Part shown: positions 26,591 through 34,180 of the stretch, in pieces
How the letters are laid out: the number at the start of each line of letters is the position of its first letter
How positions within the stretch are numbered: the stretch's first letter is position 1
Assembly: GCF_014651875.1 (NCBI RefSeq)
Contig: NZ_BMXS01000005.1
Location: 62,001-126,000 of the forward strand
Reading direction: 5' to 3'
Length of the DNA stretch: 64,000 nucleotides
Source: Litchfieldella qijiaojingensis
Lineage (GTDB): Bacteria > Pseudomonadota > Gammaproteobacteria > Pseudomonadales > Halomonadaceae
Position numbers and translations under genes: made by a program
Notes under the pieces: generated by a model
The model's input: only the letters and a program-made list of their open reading frames with translations
What the model was told of the DNA's origin: nothing
The model's database searches: none

Positions 26591-27052
26591 TCACACCCCG
26601 CGATGCGCCCCCGGCACATGCGCGCTACCAGACTCCGTGCCCGGCAACTCCTTGGCCTCCAATGGCCGAGCGAGTTCGTTGAGAATACCGCAATCGCTCG
26701 CCGCGCTTTCGCCGTTGCAGCGTGCGCGCAGCTTGACCAGCGCCTGCTTGAGTGCCTGTAACTGGGCGATGCGCGACTCCACGTGGGCCAGGTGCTCGTC
26801 GATCAGGGCATCGGCCTCGTGACAAGGTTGCTCGGGATGATCGTGATAGTCGAGCAACGATCGAATCTCGCCAAGCGTCATGTCCAACGCCCGACAGTGG
26901 CGAATGAACCCGAGGCGCTCGGCATGGGCCTCGCTGTACAAGCGATAATTGGCCGCACTGCGCGCCGGTTCGGGCAATATCCCCTCGCGTTCGTAGTAGC
27001 GGATCGTCTCCACCTGACAGCCCGTAAGCCGGGCAAGGTCACCGATTTTCAT
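26591..27052 (-). CDS. cadR: Cd(II)/Pb(II)-responsive MerR-family regulator
   Basis: A 153-residue MerR protein: HTH MKIGDLARLTGCQVETIRYYEREGIL, dimerisation coiled coil in residues 80-110, and the metal site Cys of the CadR/PbrR group at PCHEAD near residue 77 and at ARCNGESAASDCG near 112-120. The His-rich C-terminal tail of some CadR proteins is only weakly present (AHVPGAHRGV). A matching operator lies in its own promoter and a second one before the P-type ATPase gene, with corA between. Confidence 0.9.
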   Translation of the reverse strand: MKIGDLARLTGCQVETIRYYEREGILPEPARSAANYRLYSEAHAERLGFIRHCRALDMTLGEIRSLLDYHDHPEQPCHEADALIDEHLAHVESRIAQLQALKQALVKLRARCNGESAASDCGILNELARPLEAKELPGTESGSAHVPGAHRGV

Positions 27053-27083
27053 GCGTCGCCCTCCTGTCTCCGGACCATTCTGC

Positions 27084-27107
27084 GCCTTGTAGTGACTATA
27101 GGGTCAT
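27084..27107 (-). promoter_or_regulatory. cadR promoter with CadR operator
   Basis: The dyad reads ACCCTATAGT, C, ACTACAAGGC on the minus strand, close to the cadA operator. It sits between a -35-like ATGACC (27102-27107) and a -10-like CAGAAT (27077-27082), with the long 19-base spacer typical of MerR-controlled promoters. It faces cadR, indicating autoregulation rather than control of corA. Confidence 0.75.
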
Positions 27108-27174
27108 TTCGATTGGCTTGTCGGTCGTAAACGCATAATCTGTGCGCATTCAACGCTTCGACCCAAGGACGACG

Positions 27175-28128
27175 ATGATTCGAACCTTCCAGCTCAACCG
27201 CCAGACCATCCAAGAAGTCACCAAGGACTCACTGCCACTCTCCGAGCGCCTGGCCAAGGCTACCTGGATCGACGCTCACGAGCCTGACGACGACGAGCGC
27301 GAGCGGCTCAATGCTTTCCTTGCCGACGAACTGCCGGCCACCGACGACGTCGAGGAAATCGAATCGTCGGCACGTTACTTCGTAGATGCCGATGGCATTC
27401 ACGTGCACTCGCTGTTCCTGTCGCAGAGCGAGGGCCGCCACGGTAACACCACCGTTGCCTTCATCCTGCAGCCCGAACGGCTGATCACCTTCCGTGACAC
27501 CGAGATCGCCGATTTTCGCCTGTTGCGCTTGCGTGCGCGCAGCGGTCAGGTGGAAACCGACTCGGCACAATCACTGATGCTGACGATCTTCGAGCAGAAG
27601 GTGGAAAACCTCGCCGACACCCTGGAGGACATACACCGCAAACTCGAGGATGTCAGCCATCTGGTGCTGGAAGAGGAAGACTCCGACCTCGAGGATGCCA
27701 TCGACCAGTTGGCGAAACTCGAGGACAGCAACGGCAAGATCCGCCTGTGTCTGATGGATACCCAGCGCTCGATGTCATTCCTGATCCGCCACCTGCGCGG
27801 AGAGCCAGAGCTCCAGGAAACCGCCCGCGAAGTGATGCGTGACGTCGACACGCTGATGACACATACCACCTTCCTGTTCGACAAGATCAACTTCCTGATG
27901 GATTCCACCCAAGGCTTCATCAACATCCAGCAGAACCAGATCATCAAGACCTTCTCGATCGCCGCCGTGGTCTTCCTGCCGCCGACGATGATCGCCAGTA
28001 TCTACGGCATGAACTTCGACATCATGCCCGAACTGTCATGGCCCTTCGGCTACCCCTTCGCGCTTGGCCTGATGGCCATTGCCGGCATTTCGCCGTATCT
28101 GTATTTCAAACACAAGAACTGGCTATAG
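27175..28128 (+). CDS. corA: CorA-family magnesium/divalent metal transporter
   Basis: A 317-residue protein with a large acidic cytoplasmic N-terminal domain and two C-terminal membrane helices. The signature YGMNFDIMPEL (GMN motif) lies near residue 282 between the helices, and a long stalk helix precedes it. AAGGACGACG before the ATG at 27175 sets the start. CorA proteins take up Mg2+ and may also carry Co2+ or Ni2+; some relatives export zinc. Its position between cadR and the metal-exporting ATPase is notable, though its own promoter shows no CadR site in the proper direction. Confidence 0.9.
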   Translation: MIRTFQLNRQTIQEVTKDSLPLSERLAKATWIDAHEPDDDERERLNAFLADELPATDDVEEIESSARYFVDADGIHVHSLFLSQSEGRHGNTTVAFILQPERLITFRDTEIADFRLLRLRARSGQVETDSAQSLMLTIFEQKVENLADTLEDIHRKLEDVSHLVLEEEDSDLEDAIDQLAKLEDSNGKIRLCLMDTQRSMSFLIRHLRGEPELQETAREVMRDVDTLMTHTTFLFDKINFLMDSTQGFINIQQNQIIKTFSIAAVVFLPPTMIASIYGMNFDIMPELSWPFGYPFALGLMAIAGISPYLYFKHKNWL

Positions 28129-28144
28129 GCTTTTCCACCCTTAC

Positions 28145-28175
28145 TTGACCCTGTAGTCACTACAGGGTGTGTCAT
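28145..28175 (+). promoter_or_regulatory. CadR-type operator and promoter of the P-type ATPase gene
   Basis: A perfect dyad at 28148-28168: ACCCTGTAGT, a central C, then ACTACAGGGT. It overlaps the -35 element TTGACC (28145-28150) and fills a 19-base spacer before a weak -10 TGTCAT (28170-28175). This is the classical layout for MerR-family activation by DNA distortion. Confidence 0.87.
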
Positions 28176-28205
28176 GAGACAAGACTACGCCACCAGGAGT
28201 TCGTC

Positions 28206-30467
28206 ATGTCTCGACACGATACCGGGGGATCCTGCTGCCAGGCACACCTCGCCGAGGAAGCAACCGAGGCCTCACGGCCACCAGAAGGCAGCCAGATGCT
28301 GCGCCTGCGTATTCAGGAAATGGACTGCCCCACCGAGGAGGCCCTGCTGCGCAAGGCGCTGGCCGACCAGCCGGGCGTGATGGCGCTGGACTTCAACCTG
28401 ATGGATCGCGTACTGACGATCCATCACCATGATGCCGCCCCCGATGCTTTGCAAGCGAGTGTCCGCAGCCTTGGCATGACACCGGTAACCATCGAGGACG
28501 GCGACTCGGCATCTTCCCGCGACGAAGCGATCCCCACGAAACGCGAGCGTTGGTGGCCTGTGGTATTGGCGGCACTGATCGCTCTGGGAGCGGAAGCCAG
28601 TCATTGGTTCGCGATGGGCACACCCTGGGCACCGCCGCTGTTGGCCCTGACCGCCATTGCCATGGTCGGGTTGCCCACCTGGCGCAAGGGCATGGTGGCG
28701 CTGCGCCACCGCACCCTCAACATCAATGCCTTGATGAGCGTGGCGGTGACTGGCGCCCTGCTGATCGGCCAGTGGGCCGAAGCGGCCATGGTGCTGGTCC
28801 TGTTCACCCTGGCCGAGCGTCTCGAGGCCCGCTCGCTGGAGCGCGCCCGCCATGCCATTCGCGACCTGCTGGCCCTGGCCCCACAGCAAGCTCGCGTGCA
28901 ACAGGCCTGCGGCGACTGGCATGAGGTACCCGCCGATCAGGTAACCATCGGCAGCCTGGTACGAGTACGCCCAGGCGAACGGGTGGCGTTGGACGGTGAG
29001 ATCGTGCGCGGCAACCCGGTGCTGGACGAATCGCCGATCACCGGCGAGAGTCTGCCCCGCGACAAGACGATGGGCGACACTGTCTTCGCCGGCACCATCA
29101 ATCGTGACGGCGAATTCGACTACCGCTCCACCCGGGTGGCCAACGATACGACGCTGGCGCGCATCATCCACGCAGTGGAGCAGGCTCAGGCCAGCCGCGC
29201 ACCCACCCAGCGCCTGGTCGACCGCTTCGCCACCGTCTACACCCCGGCGGTCTTTGGCCTGGCCATTGCCACCGCACTACTATGGCCACTGCTGTTCGCC
29301 GGGGCCTGGCTCGATGGGATCTATCGTGCCTTGGTGCTGTTGGTGATCGCCTGCCCATGCGCATTGGTGATCTCGACTCCGGTGACCATCGTCAGCGGAC
29401 TTTCGGCAGCAGCCCGCAGTGGCATCCTGATCAAGGGCGGCAGCTTTCTCGAACTGGGGCATCGCCTGGCCTGGGTGGCACTCGACAAGACCGGCACCTT
29501 GACCCGTGGTCAACCACGCCAGCGCCACTGGCAACCGCTATCACCCGATGCCGATGCTGCTGAGCGCAGGCGACTGCAACAACTGGCAACGAGTCTGTCC
29601 GGGCGCTCCAATCACCCGGTATCTCGCGCCGTGCATGATGCCGCAAAGGCCGATGATATCGTGGCAAGCGAGGTGGACTCCTTCACCGAGCACCCTGGAC
29701 GCGGCGTACAGGGCGTGATCGACGGTCAAACCGTGTGGCTGGGCAATCATCGGATGGTGGAAGAACTCGGCCTCTGCTCCCCAGACCTGGAAGCCCAGCT
29801 CAACACTTGGGAACGTCAAGGCCATAGCGTGGTGGTGCTGGGTGATACGCAGCGGGCATTGGCCCTGTTCGCCGTCGCCGATCCGCTCAAGGCGACCAGT
29901 CGGGAAGCGATCGACGACCTGCACCAGCTCGGCGTGAAGACGCTGATGCTCAGCGGCGACAATGCTGCCAGCGTTTCTGCCATCGCCCGCGAAGCCGGCA
30001 TCGATGAAGCACAAGGGCAACTACTGCCCGAGGACAAGCTGACGGCCATCGAGGAACATGCCCGACACGGCGTCGTCGGCATGGTTGGTGACGGCATCAA
30101 CGACGCGCCAGCGCTGGCCCGCGCCGATATCGGTTTCGCCATGGGCGCGGCAGGCAGTGACGCCGCCATCGAAACCGCCGACGTAGCGTTGATGGATGAC
30201 GACCTGCGCAAGCTACCGACCTTCGTACGACTGTCACGAGCTACCCGCTCGGTGCTGGTCCAGAACATCGCGTTCGCTATCGGCATCAAACTGGTGTTCC
30301 TGGTGCTGGCCTTCAGTGGCCACGCCACCCTGTGGATGGCAGTGTTCGCCGACATGGGCGCCAGCCTCCTGGTGGTGGCCAATGGCATGCGGTTACTGCG
30401 CGCCATGCCTTCCAGACACCCCCAGCAGACTAGCCCGAGCGCGGCTGTGGCGAGCGCAGGAAGTTGA
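28206..30467 (+). CDS. cadA: Cd2+/Pb2+/Zn2+-exporting P1B-type ATPase
   Basis: A 753-residue metal pump. A GGSCCQAHL Cys pair at the N-terminus is followed by a degenerate HMA domain (MDCPTEEALLRKAL near residue 40, one Cys only, the pattern usual in CadA/ZntA relatives), eight membrane helices with the ion-binding CPC in LVIACPCALVIS near 385, the phosphorylated Asp in DKTGTLTRG near 430, and GDGINDAPAL near 625. AGGAGTTCGTC before the ATG at 28206 fixes the start. The metal range is inferred from CadR and its operator. The 3' end overlaps the convergent amidotransferase gene by 38 bases. Confidence 0.93.
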   Translation: MSRHDTGGSCCQAHLAEEATEASRPPEGSQMLRLRIQEMDCPTEEALLRKALADQPGVMALDFNLMDRVLTIHHHDAAPDALQASVRSLGMTPVTIEDGDSASSRDEAIPTKRERWWPVVLAALIALGAEASHWFAMGTPWAPPLLALTAIAMVGLPTWRKGMVALRHRTLNINALMSVAVTGALLIGQWAEAAMVLVLFTLAERLEARSLERARHAIRDLLALAPQQARVQQACGDWHEVPADQVTIGSLVRVRPGERVALDGEIVRGNPVLDESPITGESLPRDKTMGDTVFAGTINRDGEFDYRSTRVANDTTLARIIHAVEQAQASRAPTQRLVDRFATVYTPAVFGLAIATALLWPLLFAGAWLDGIYRALVLLVIACPCALVISTPVTIVSGLSAAARSGILIKGGSFLELGHRLAWVALDKTGTLTRGQPRQRHWQPLSPDADAAERRRLQQLATSLSGRSNHPVSRAVHDAAKADDIVASEVDSFTEHPGRGVQGVIDGQTVWLGNHRMVEELGLCSPDLEAQLNTWERQGHSVVVLGDTQRALALFAVADPLKATSREAIDDLHQLGVKTLMLSGDNAASVSAIAREAGIDEAQGQLLPEDKLTAIEEHARHGVVGMVGDGINDAPALARADIGFAMGAAGSDAAIETADVALMDDDLRKLPTFVRLSRATRSVLVQNIAFAIGIKLVFLVLAFSGHATLWMAVFADMGASLLVVANGMRLLRAMPSRHPQQTSPSAAVASAGS

Positions 30468-31149
30468 GGATCCAACGCACCATCAGTTGATCATCGACCG
30501 GGGCGTTGAGCGAGGCCAATCCCTCACGGACCCGCTCGGCGCCCACCAGCTCGCTGCGTAGCTGCATCAGGTCACGCGAATAGGGTTTGGGAAATTCCGG
30601 GTGGCCCTGCACGCCGAGGAAATGCTCACCGACTTGCATCAGGTAGAAGGGGCAGAAATCGCTTTCCGCCAGCACCCGGGTGTGGGGCGGCAGTTCCTCC
30701 ACCTGGTCCTGGTGGCTGACCAGCAGATCCAGGCTCGGTTGCCAGGGCTCCATCCACTCGACACGTTCGGTGACCCGATTGAACGACATTCCCACTCCCC
30801 AGCCTCGCGGGCTCTTGATCACCTTGCCGCCCAGCGCCTTGGCGATCACTTGATGGCCGAAGCACACCCCAACCAACGGCTTGCCGGCATTCCACAACTT
30901 GCGCACGAAGCCACACAGCTCGTCGACCCAGGCCAGGCCATCATTGACGCCAAACTTGGAGCCGGTGGTCAGCCAAGCGTCCACGGCGTTCACGTCGTCG
31001 GGAATCTCGCCGTCCAGACAACGCCACACGCGAAACGTCAGGGAAGGATCCACCGATGTGAACAGCCGTTGAAACATCTCGGGGTAATTGCCATGCTCGT
31101 CGCGCAGTTCCGGCGCCACGTCATCGCATTGCAGAAGCCCTATACGCAT
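30430..31149 (-). CDS. Class I glutamine amidotransferase-like hydrolase of the gamma-glutamylation cluster
   Basis: A 239-residue protein with a complete class I amidotransferase triad: the nucleophile Cys in VGVCFGHQVIAKALGG near residue 98, and His and Glu in GVQGHPEFPK near 185. It resembles stand-alone GuaA-like amidotransferases. In gamma-glutamyl pathways such a hydrolase could free the final product from gamma-glutamate; this role is inferred from position behind a glutamate-amine ligase, an aldehyde dehydrogenase and an alcohol dehydrogenase. AAAGGAGATTCATCG precedes the ATG at 31149; the much longer open frame upstream lies inside the dehydrogenase gene and is spurious. Confidence 0.82.
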   Translation of the reverse strand: MRIGLLQCDDVAPELRDEHGNYPEMFQRLFTSVDPSLTFRVWRCLDGEIPDDVNAVDAWLTTGSKFGVNDGLAWVDELCGFVRKLWNAGKPLVGVCFGHQVIAKALGGKVIKSPRGWGVGMSFNRVTERVEWMEPWQPSLDLLVSHQDQVEELPPHTRVLAESDFCPFYLMQVGEHFLGVQGHPEFPKPYSRDLMQLRSELVGAERVREGLASLNAPVDDQLMVRWILNFLRSPQPRSG

Positions 31150-31169
31150 CGATGAATCTCCTTTGCGGC

Positions 31170-32354
31170 TTAGAGGCGCCCTTCGACGGCGTTGACGAAG
31201 ATCTCGCGGTACTTGGCGGCATCGAAGGCGACGGGGTTGGTGCCGGAAGAGGGATCCACCACCGCCATCTGCCCGACCTTGTCGGCCTGGTGGGCGTCGA
31301 TATGGAGTTCGGCCAGGGTATGGGGAATCCCCAGCCGCTCGCGGAGTTCCAGCACCCAGTCGATCACCGACGCAGTCCCCGGTTGACGCAGATCCAGATA
31401 GCGACCCAGCCGCACCATGGGCTCGCCGATGGCACACTCGTTGGCTCGCAGCACATAGGGCATGAGGATGGCATTGAGAGTGCCATGGTGAGCGTCGTAC
31501 AGGGCACCGAGCGGGTGCGCCAGGGCATGCATCGCCCCCAACCCACGCTGGAAAGCGGTCGCCCCCATCATCGAGGCCACCAACATATTCATACGCGCTT
31601 CCAGGTCGTGACCATCGCTGAAGGCCCTCGGCAGGTAATCGCGTATCCGACGCATGCCCTCCACGGCGATGCCCTCGGCCATGGGGTGATAGCGCGGCGA
31701 ACACCAGGCCTCCATGCAGTGAGACAGTGCGTCCATGCCGGTGGCGGCGGTGATCCACGGCGGCAGCTCAAGGGTCAGCTCGGGATCGAGGATCACAGTG
31801 GCCGGCACCATCTTCGGGTGGAAAATGATTCGCTTGACGTGCTCGAGCTCGTCGACGATCACTGAGGCGCGCCCCACTTCCGAACCGGTGCCAGCGGTGG
31901 TGGGCACGGCGACGATGGGGACAATAGCCTCGGCATCGGCTTGCTTCCAGTTGTCACCGACATCCTCCAGCGACCAAAGCGACAAGCCTTCGCGCTGGTT
32001 GGCCATCAACGCCACCGCCTTGGCGGCATCCAGCCCCGAACCGCCACCGAAGGCGATCACGCCGTCGTGACCGCCGTCGCGAAAGGCTGCTACCCCATCC
32101 AACACGTTCTTGCCGGTGGGGTTGCCCTTGATCTCGCTGAACACGGCAATGCCTAGCCCCTCGTCATGGCAGGCCAGTACCAGATCGCGCACCATCGCCA
32201 ACCCCGCCAGTCCGGGGTCGGTGACCAACAGCGGCGCCTTCATGCCCAGCGCCTTGCACGCCTCGGGCAACTCACGGATGCGTCCGGCACCGGTCAGGAT
32301 GTGGGCCGGATAGTTCCAGCCAGTGGTGAAGTAACTCATGTCGACGTGACTCAT
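31170..32354 (-). CDS. Iron-containing alcohol dehydrogenase
   Basis: A 394-residue group III alcohol dehydrogenase. The NAD-binding GGGSGLDAAKAVALM lies near residue 95, the TTAGTGSEV motif near 142, and the metal ligands include Asp and His in MDALSHCMEAW near 195-205 and the His residues in GAMHALAHPLGALYDAHHG near 265-280. The ATG at 32354 follows GAGGGCGCTGCT. An in-frame extension upstream would translate the 7-base tandem repeat and is rejected. It probably oxidises the hydroxyl of a gamma-glutamylated amino alcohol here, an inference from context. Confidence 0.87.
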   Translation of the reverse strand: MSHVDMSYFTTGWNYPAHILTGAGRIRELPEACKALGMKAPLLVTDPGLAGLAMVRDLVLACHDEGLGIAVFSEIKGNPTGKNVLDGVAAFRDGGHDGVIAFGGGSGLDAAKAVALMANQREGLSLWSLEDVGDNWKQADAEAIVPIVAVPTTAGTGSEVGRASVIVDELEHVKRIIFHPKMVPATVILDPELTLELPPWITAATGMDALSHCMEAWCSPRYHPMAEGIAVEGMRRIRDYLPRAFSDGHDLEARMNMLVASMMGATAFQRGLGAMHALAHPLGALYDAHHGTLNAILMPYVLRANECAIGEPMVRLGRYLDLRQPGTASVIDWVLELRERLGIPHTLAELHIDAHQADKVGQMAVVDPSSGTNPVAFDAAKYREIFVNAVEGRL

Positions 32355-32382
32355 AGCAGCGCCCTCTGTACTCAATGTTTTT

Positions 32383-32473
32383 AGCTCGAAGCTCGAAGCT
32401 CGAAGCCCGAAGCCCGAAGCCCGAAGCCCGAAGCTCGAAGCTCGAAGCTCGAAGCTCGAAGCTCGAAGCTCGA
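32383..32473. repeat. Tandem array of 13 heptamers
   Basis: Thirteen uninterrupted 7-base units: three AGCTCGA, four AGCCCGA, six AGCTCGA. It fills the space between the alcohol dehydrogenase ribosome site and the aldehyde dehydrogenase stop. The single-base variant occurs only as one contiguous block, which suggests unit duplication after one mutation. Confidence 0.95.
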
Positions 32474-32543
32474 CATCAGACTTGGATTTATCACCTTGAC
32501 TCACAAGGGGTTTCTTCCAGCTTTCAGCTTCAAGCTTATGACT

Positions 32544-33929
32544 TTATGGATGCTTCAAATGAAATGACTTCGGCCTCGTCAACGTCTCGTACCCAAGCCG
32601 CGACAACGAACAGCCACGACCGGAGTGCTTGACGCCGGTCCAGGCCAGTTCCGGATCCAGGTAGTCGCAGCGATTGGTGAATACCGTGCCAGCCTCCAGG
32701 CGTCGGGCGATGGCCTCGCCGGCAGCGATATCGCGGGTGAAGACCGCCGCGGTCAGTCCGAAATCGCTGTCGTTCATCAGGCGCACGGCCTCGTCGTCGG
32801 AGTCCACCGGCATGATCCCCACTACCGGGCCGAAGCTCTCTTCATGCATGACCCGCATCGAATGGTCGACGTCAGTCAGGATCTGTGGCGCCAGATAAGC
32901 GCTGCCGGGGGTGGACAATGGATAATCGCCGGGATCGATCCAGGCCTTGGCACCTTGTGCCACCGCTTCCTCGATCTGGCTACGCACGAAGTCGGCTGCG
33001 GAGGGCTTGACCAATGGCCCCAAGGTGGTCGCAGGATCGGTGGGGTTACCAAGCCGGAGCTGCTTGACCCAGGCCACTGCCCGCTCGACGAAAGCCTCGA
33101 AGATCTCGCGATGCACGTAGATCCGCTCGATGCCGCAGCAGCTCTGGCCGGAATTGAAGAAGGCCCCGTCCATCACGCCGTCAATGGCACTGTCGAGATC
33201 GACGTCGGCACGAATATAGGCCGGATCCTTGCCTCCCAGCTCGAGACCGGTAGCGATGAAACGTCCCGCCGTATTGCGTTCGACCATCTCACCACCCGCC
33301 ACTGAGCCGGTGAAGGAGACATGTTTCACGCGCGAATCGCGAATCAGCGCCTCGGTGGCATCGTGCGACAGGTGCAGGTGCTGGAACACACCCTCCGGCA
33401 CCCCGGCCTCGTCGAAGGCCTGCTGGATACGCTCAGCGCACAACGGCGTCTGAGCCGAGTGCTTGAGGATCACCGTATTGCCAGCCATGATCGCCGGCAC
33501 GATGGCGTTCACCGCGGTCATAAACGGAAAGTTCCAGGGCGCGACGATGAACGATACCCCCAGCGGCTCGCGGGTGATATAGCGGGTAAAGCCCGGCTTG
33601 TCGGGAAGCTCGATTGGCGCCAGCGCCGACTCGGCCAAGGCGATCATGGCCCGTGCGCGTTCCTCGAAACCGCCGATTTCACCGCCGGCGGCAGCGATCG
33701 GCCGGCCCATCTGCCAGGTCAGTTCCTCGGCCAACTCGTCGCGGAGAGCGACGAAGGCATCGACCATTGCCGAGCATAACCTGGCCCGCTCCCCCAGCGG
33801 CACCTCACGCCATGACCGCTGTGCCGCCACCGCCCGCTCGAGGGTCGCCTCCACCTGGGCCGCATCGGCCTGCTCACGCTCGACGTAGACTGAACCGTCG
33901 ACCGGGGAAATCGTTTTCTGTATGGCCAT
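32544..33929 (-). CDS. Aldehyde dehydrogenase family protein of the gamma-glutamylation cluster
   Basis: A 461-residue NAD(P)-dependent aldehyde dehydrogenase. Active-site elements: the Asn in APWNFPFMTAVNA near residue 130, general base Glu in ELGGKDPAYI near 230, and the nucleophile Cys in NSGQSCCGIERIYVH near 265. The C-terminal GVKHSGRGCSLSRLGYE is also typical. It should turn an aldehyde, perhaps the gamma-glutamylated product of the adjacent alcohol dehydrogenase, into the acid. It lies between the ligase gene and the alcohol dehydrogenase gene on the same strand. Confidence 0.9.
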   Translation of the reverse strand: MAIQKTISPVDGSVYVEREQADAAQVEATLERAVAAQRSWREVPLGERARLCSAMVDAFVALRDELAEELTWQMGRPIAAAGGEIGGFEERARAMIALAESALAPIELPDKPGFTRYITREPLGVSFIVAPWNFPFMTAVNAIVPAIMAGNTVILKHSAQTPLCAERIQQAFDEAGVPEGVFQHLHLSHDATEALIRDSRVKHVSFTGSVAGGEMVERNTAGRFIATGLELGGKDPAYIRADVDLDSAIDGVMDGAFFNSGQSCCGIERIYVHREIFEAFVERAVAWVKQLRLGNPTDPATTLGPLVKPSAADFVRSQIEEAVAQGAKAWIDPGDYPLSTPGSAYLAPQILTDVDHSMRVMHEESFGPVVGIMPVDSDDEAVRLMNDSDFGLTAAVFTRDIAAGEAIARRLEAGTVFTNRCDYLDPELAWTGVKHSGRGCSLSRLGYETLTRPKSFHLKHP

Positions 33930-33975
33930 TACTTGTCCTCATTCGTTGCCGTCTCGGGCCGCCATCGAGTCCTTC

Positions 33976-34170
33976 GTGGGAGCGCAGATTTCTGCGCGAT
34001 CCGGCCGCCAGGCCGGCTATTGCGGCTCCTTCATCGCGCAGCGGAGCTGCGCTCCCACCACACAATCCCCTAGCCCCACTCTCGTGGGAGCGCAGATCTT
34101 CTGCGCGATCCGGCCTTCAGGTCGGCACCCTCCGCAACGGTGTCGGAACCATCGCGCAGTGAAGCTGCGC
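33976..34170. repeat. Two REP-like units with long inverted ends
   Basis: Unit 1 (33976-34058) begins GTGGGAGCGCAG and ends with its exact reverse complement CTGCGCTCCCAC; inside are GC-rich smaller palindromes. Unit 2 starts at 34084 with the same first 12 bases and nearly the same next 20, but its right end (to about 34170) has decayed to GAAGCTGCGC. Layout and base content match REP/BIME-like extragenic elements of pseudomonads and relatives. It fills the aldehyde dehydrogenase-ligase gap. Confidence 0.85.
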
Positions 34171-34180
34171 AATTGGAGGC

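Noticed and set aside
31150-31758. Extended N-terminus of the amidotransferase in the same frame
   Set aside because: The extension lies inside the alcohol dehydrogenase gene, is Arg- and His-rich shadow sequence, and is preceded by no ribosome site, unlike the ATG at 31149.
32383-32473. Possible CRISPR-like or iteron array
   Set aside because: Units are 7 bases with no spacers, no cas genes and no replication gene nearby; it is a simple tandem repeat.
32355-32504. N-terminal extension of the alcohol dehydrogenase through the heptamer array
   Set aside because: It would encode a repetitive LRASSFE-like tail absent from the family, and a good ribosome site exists at the ATG at 32354.
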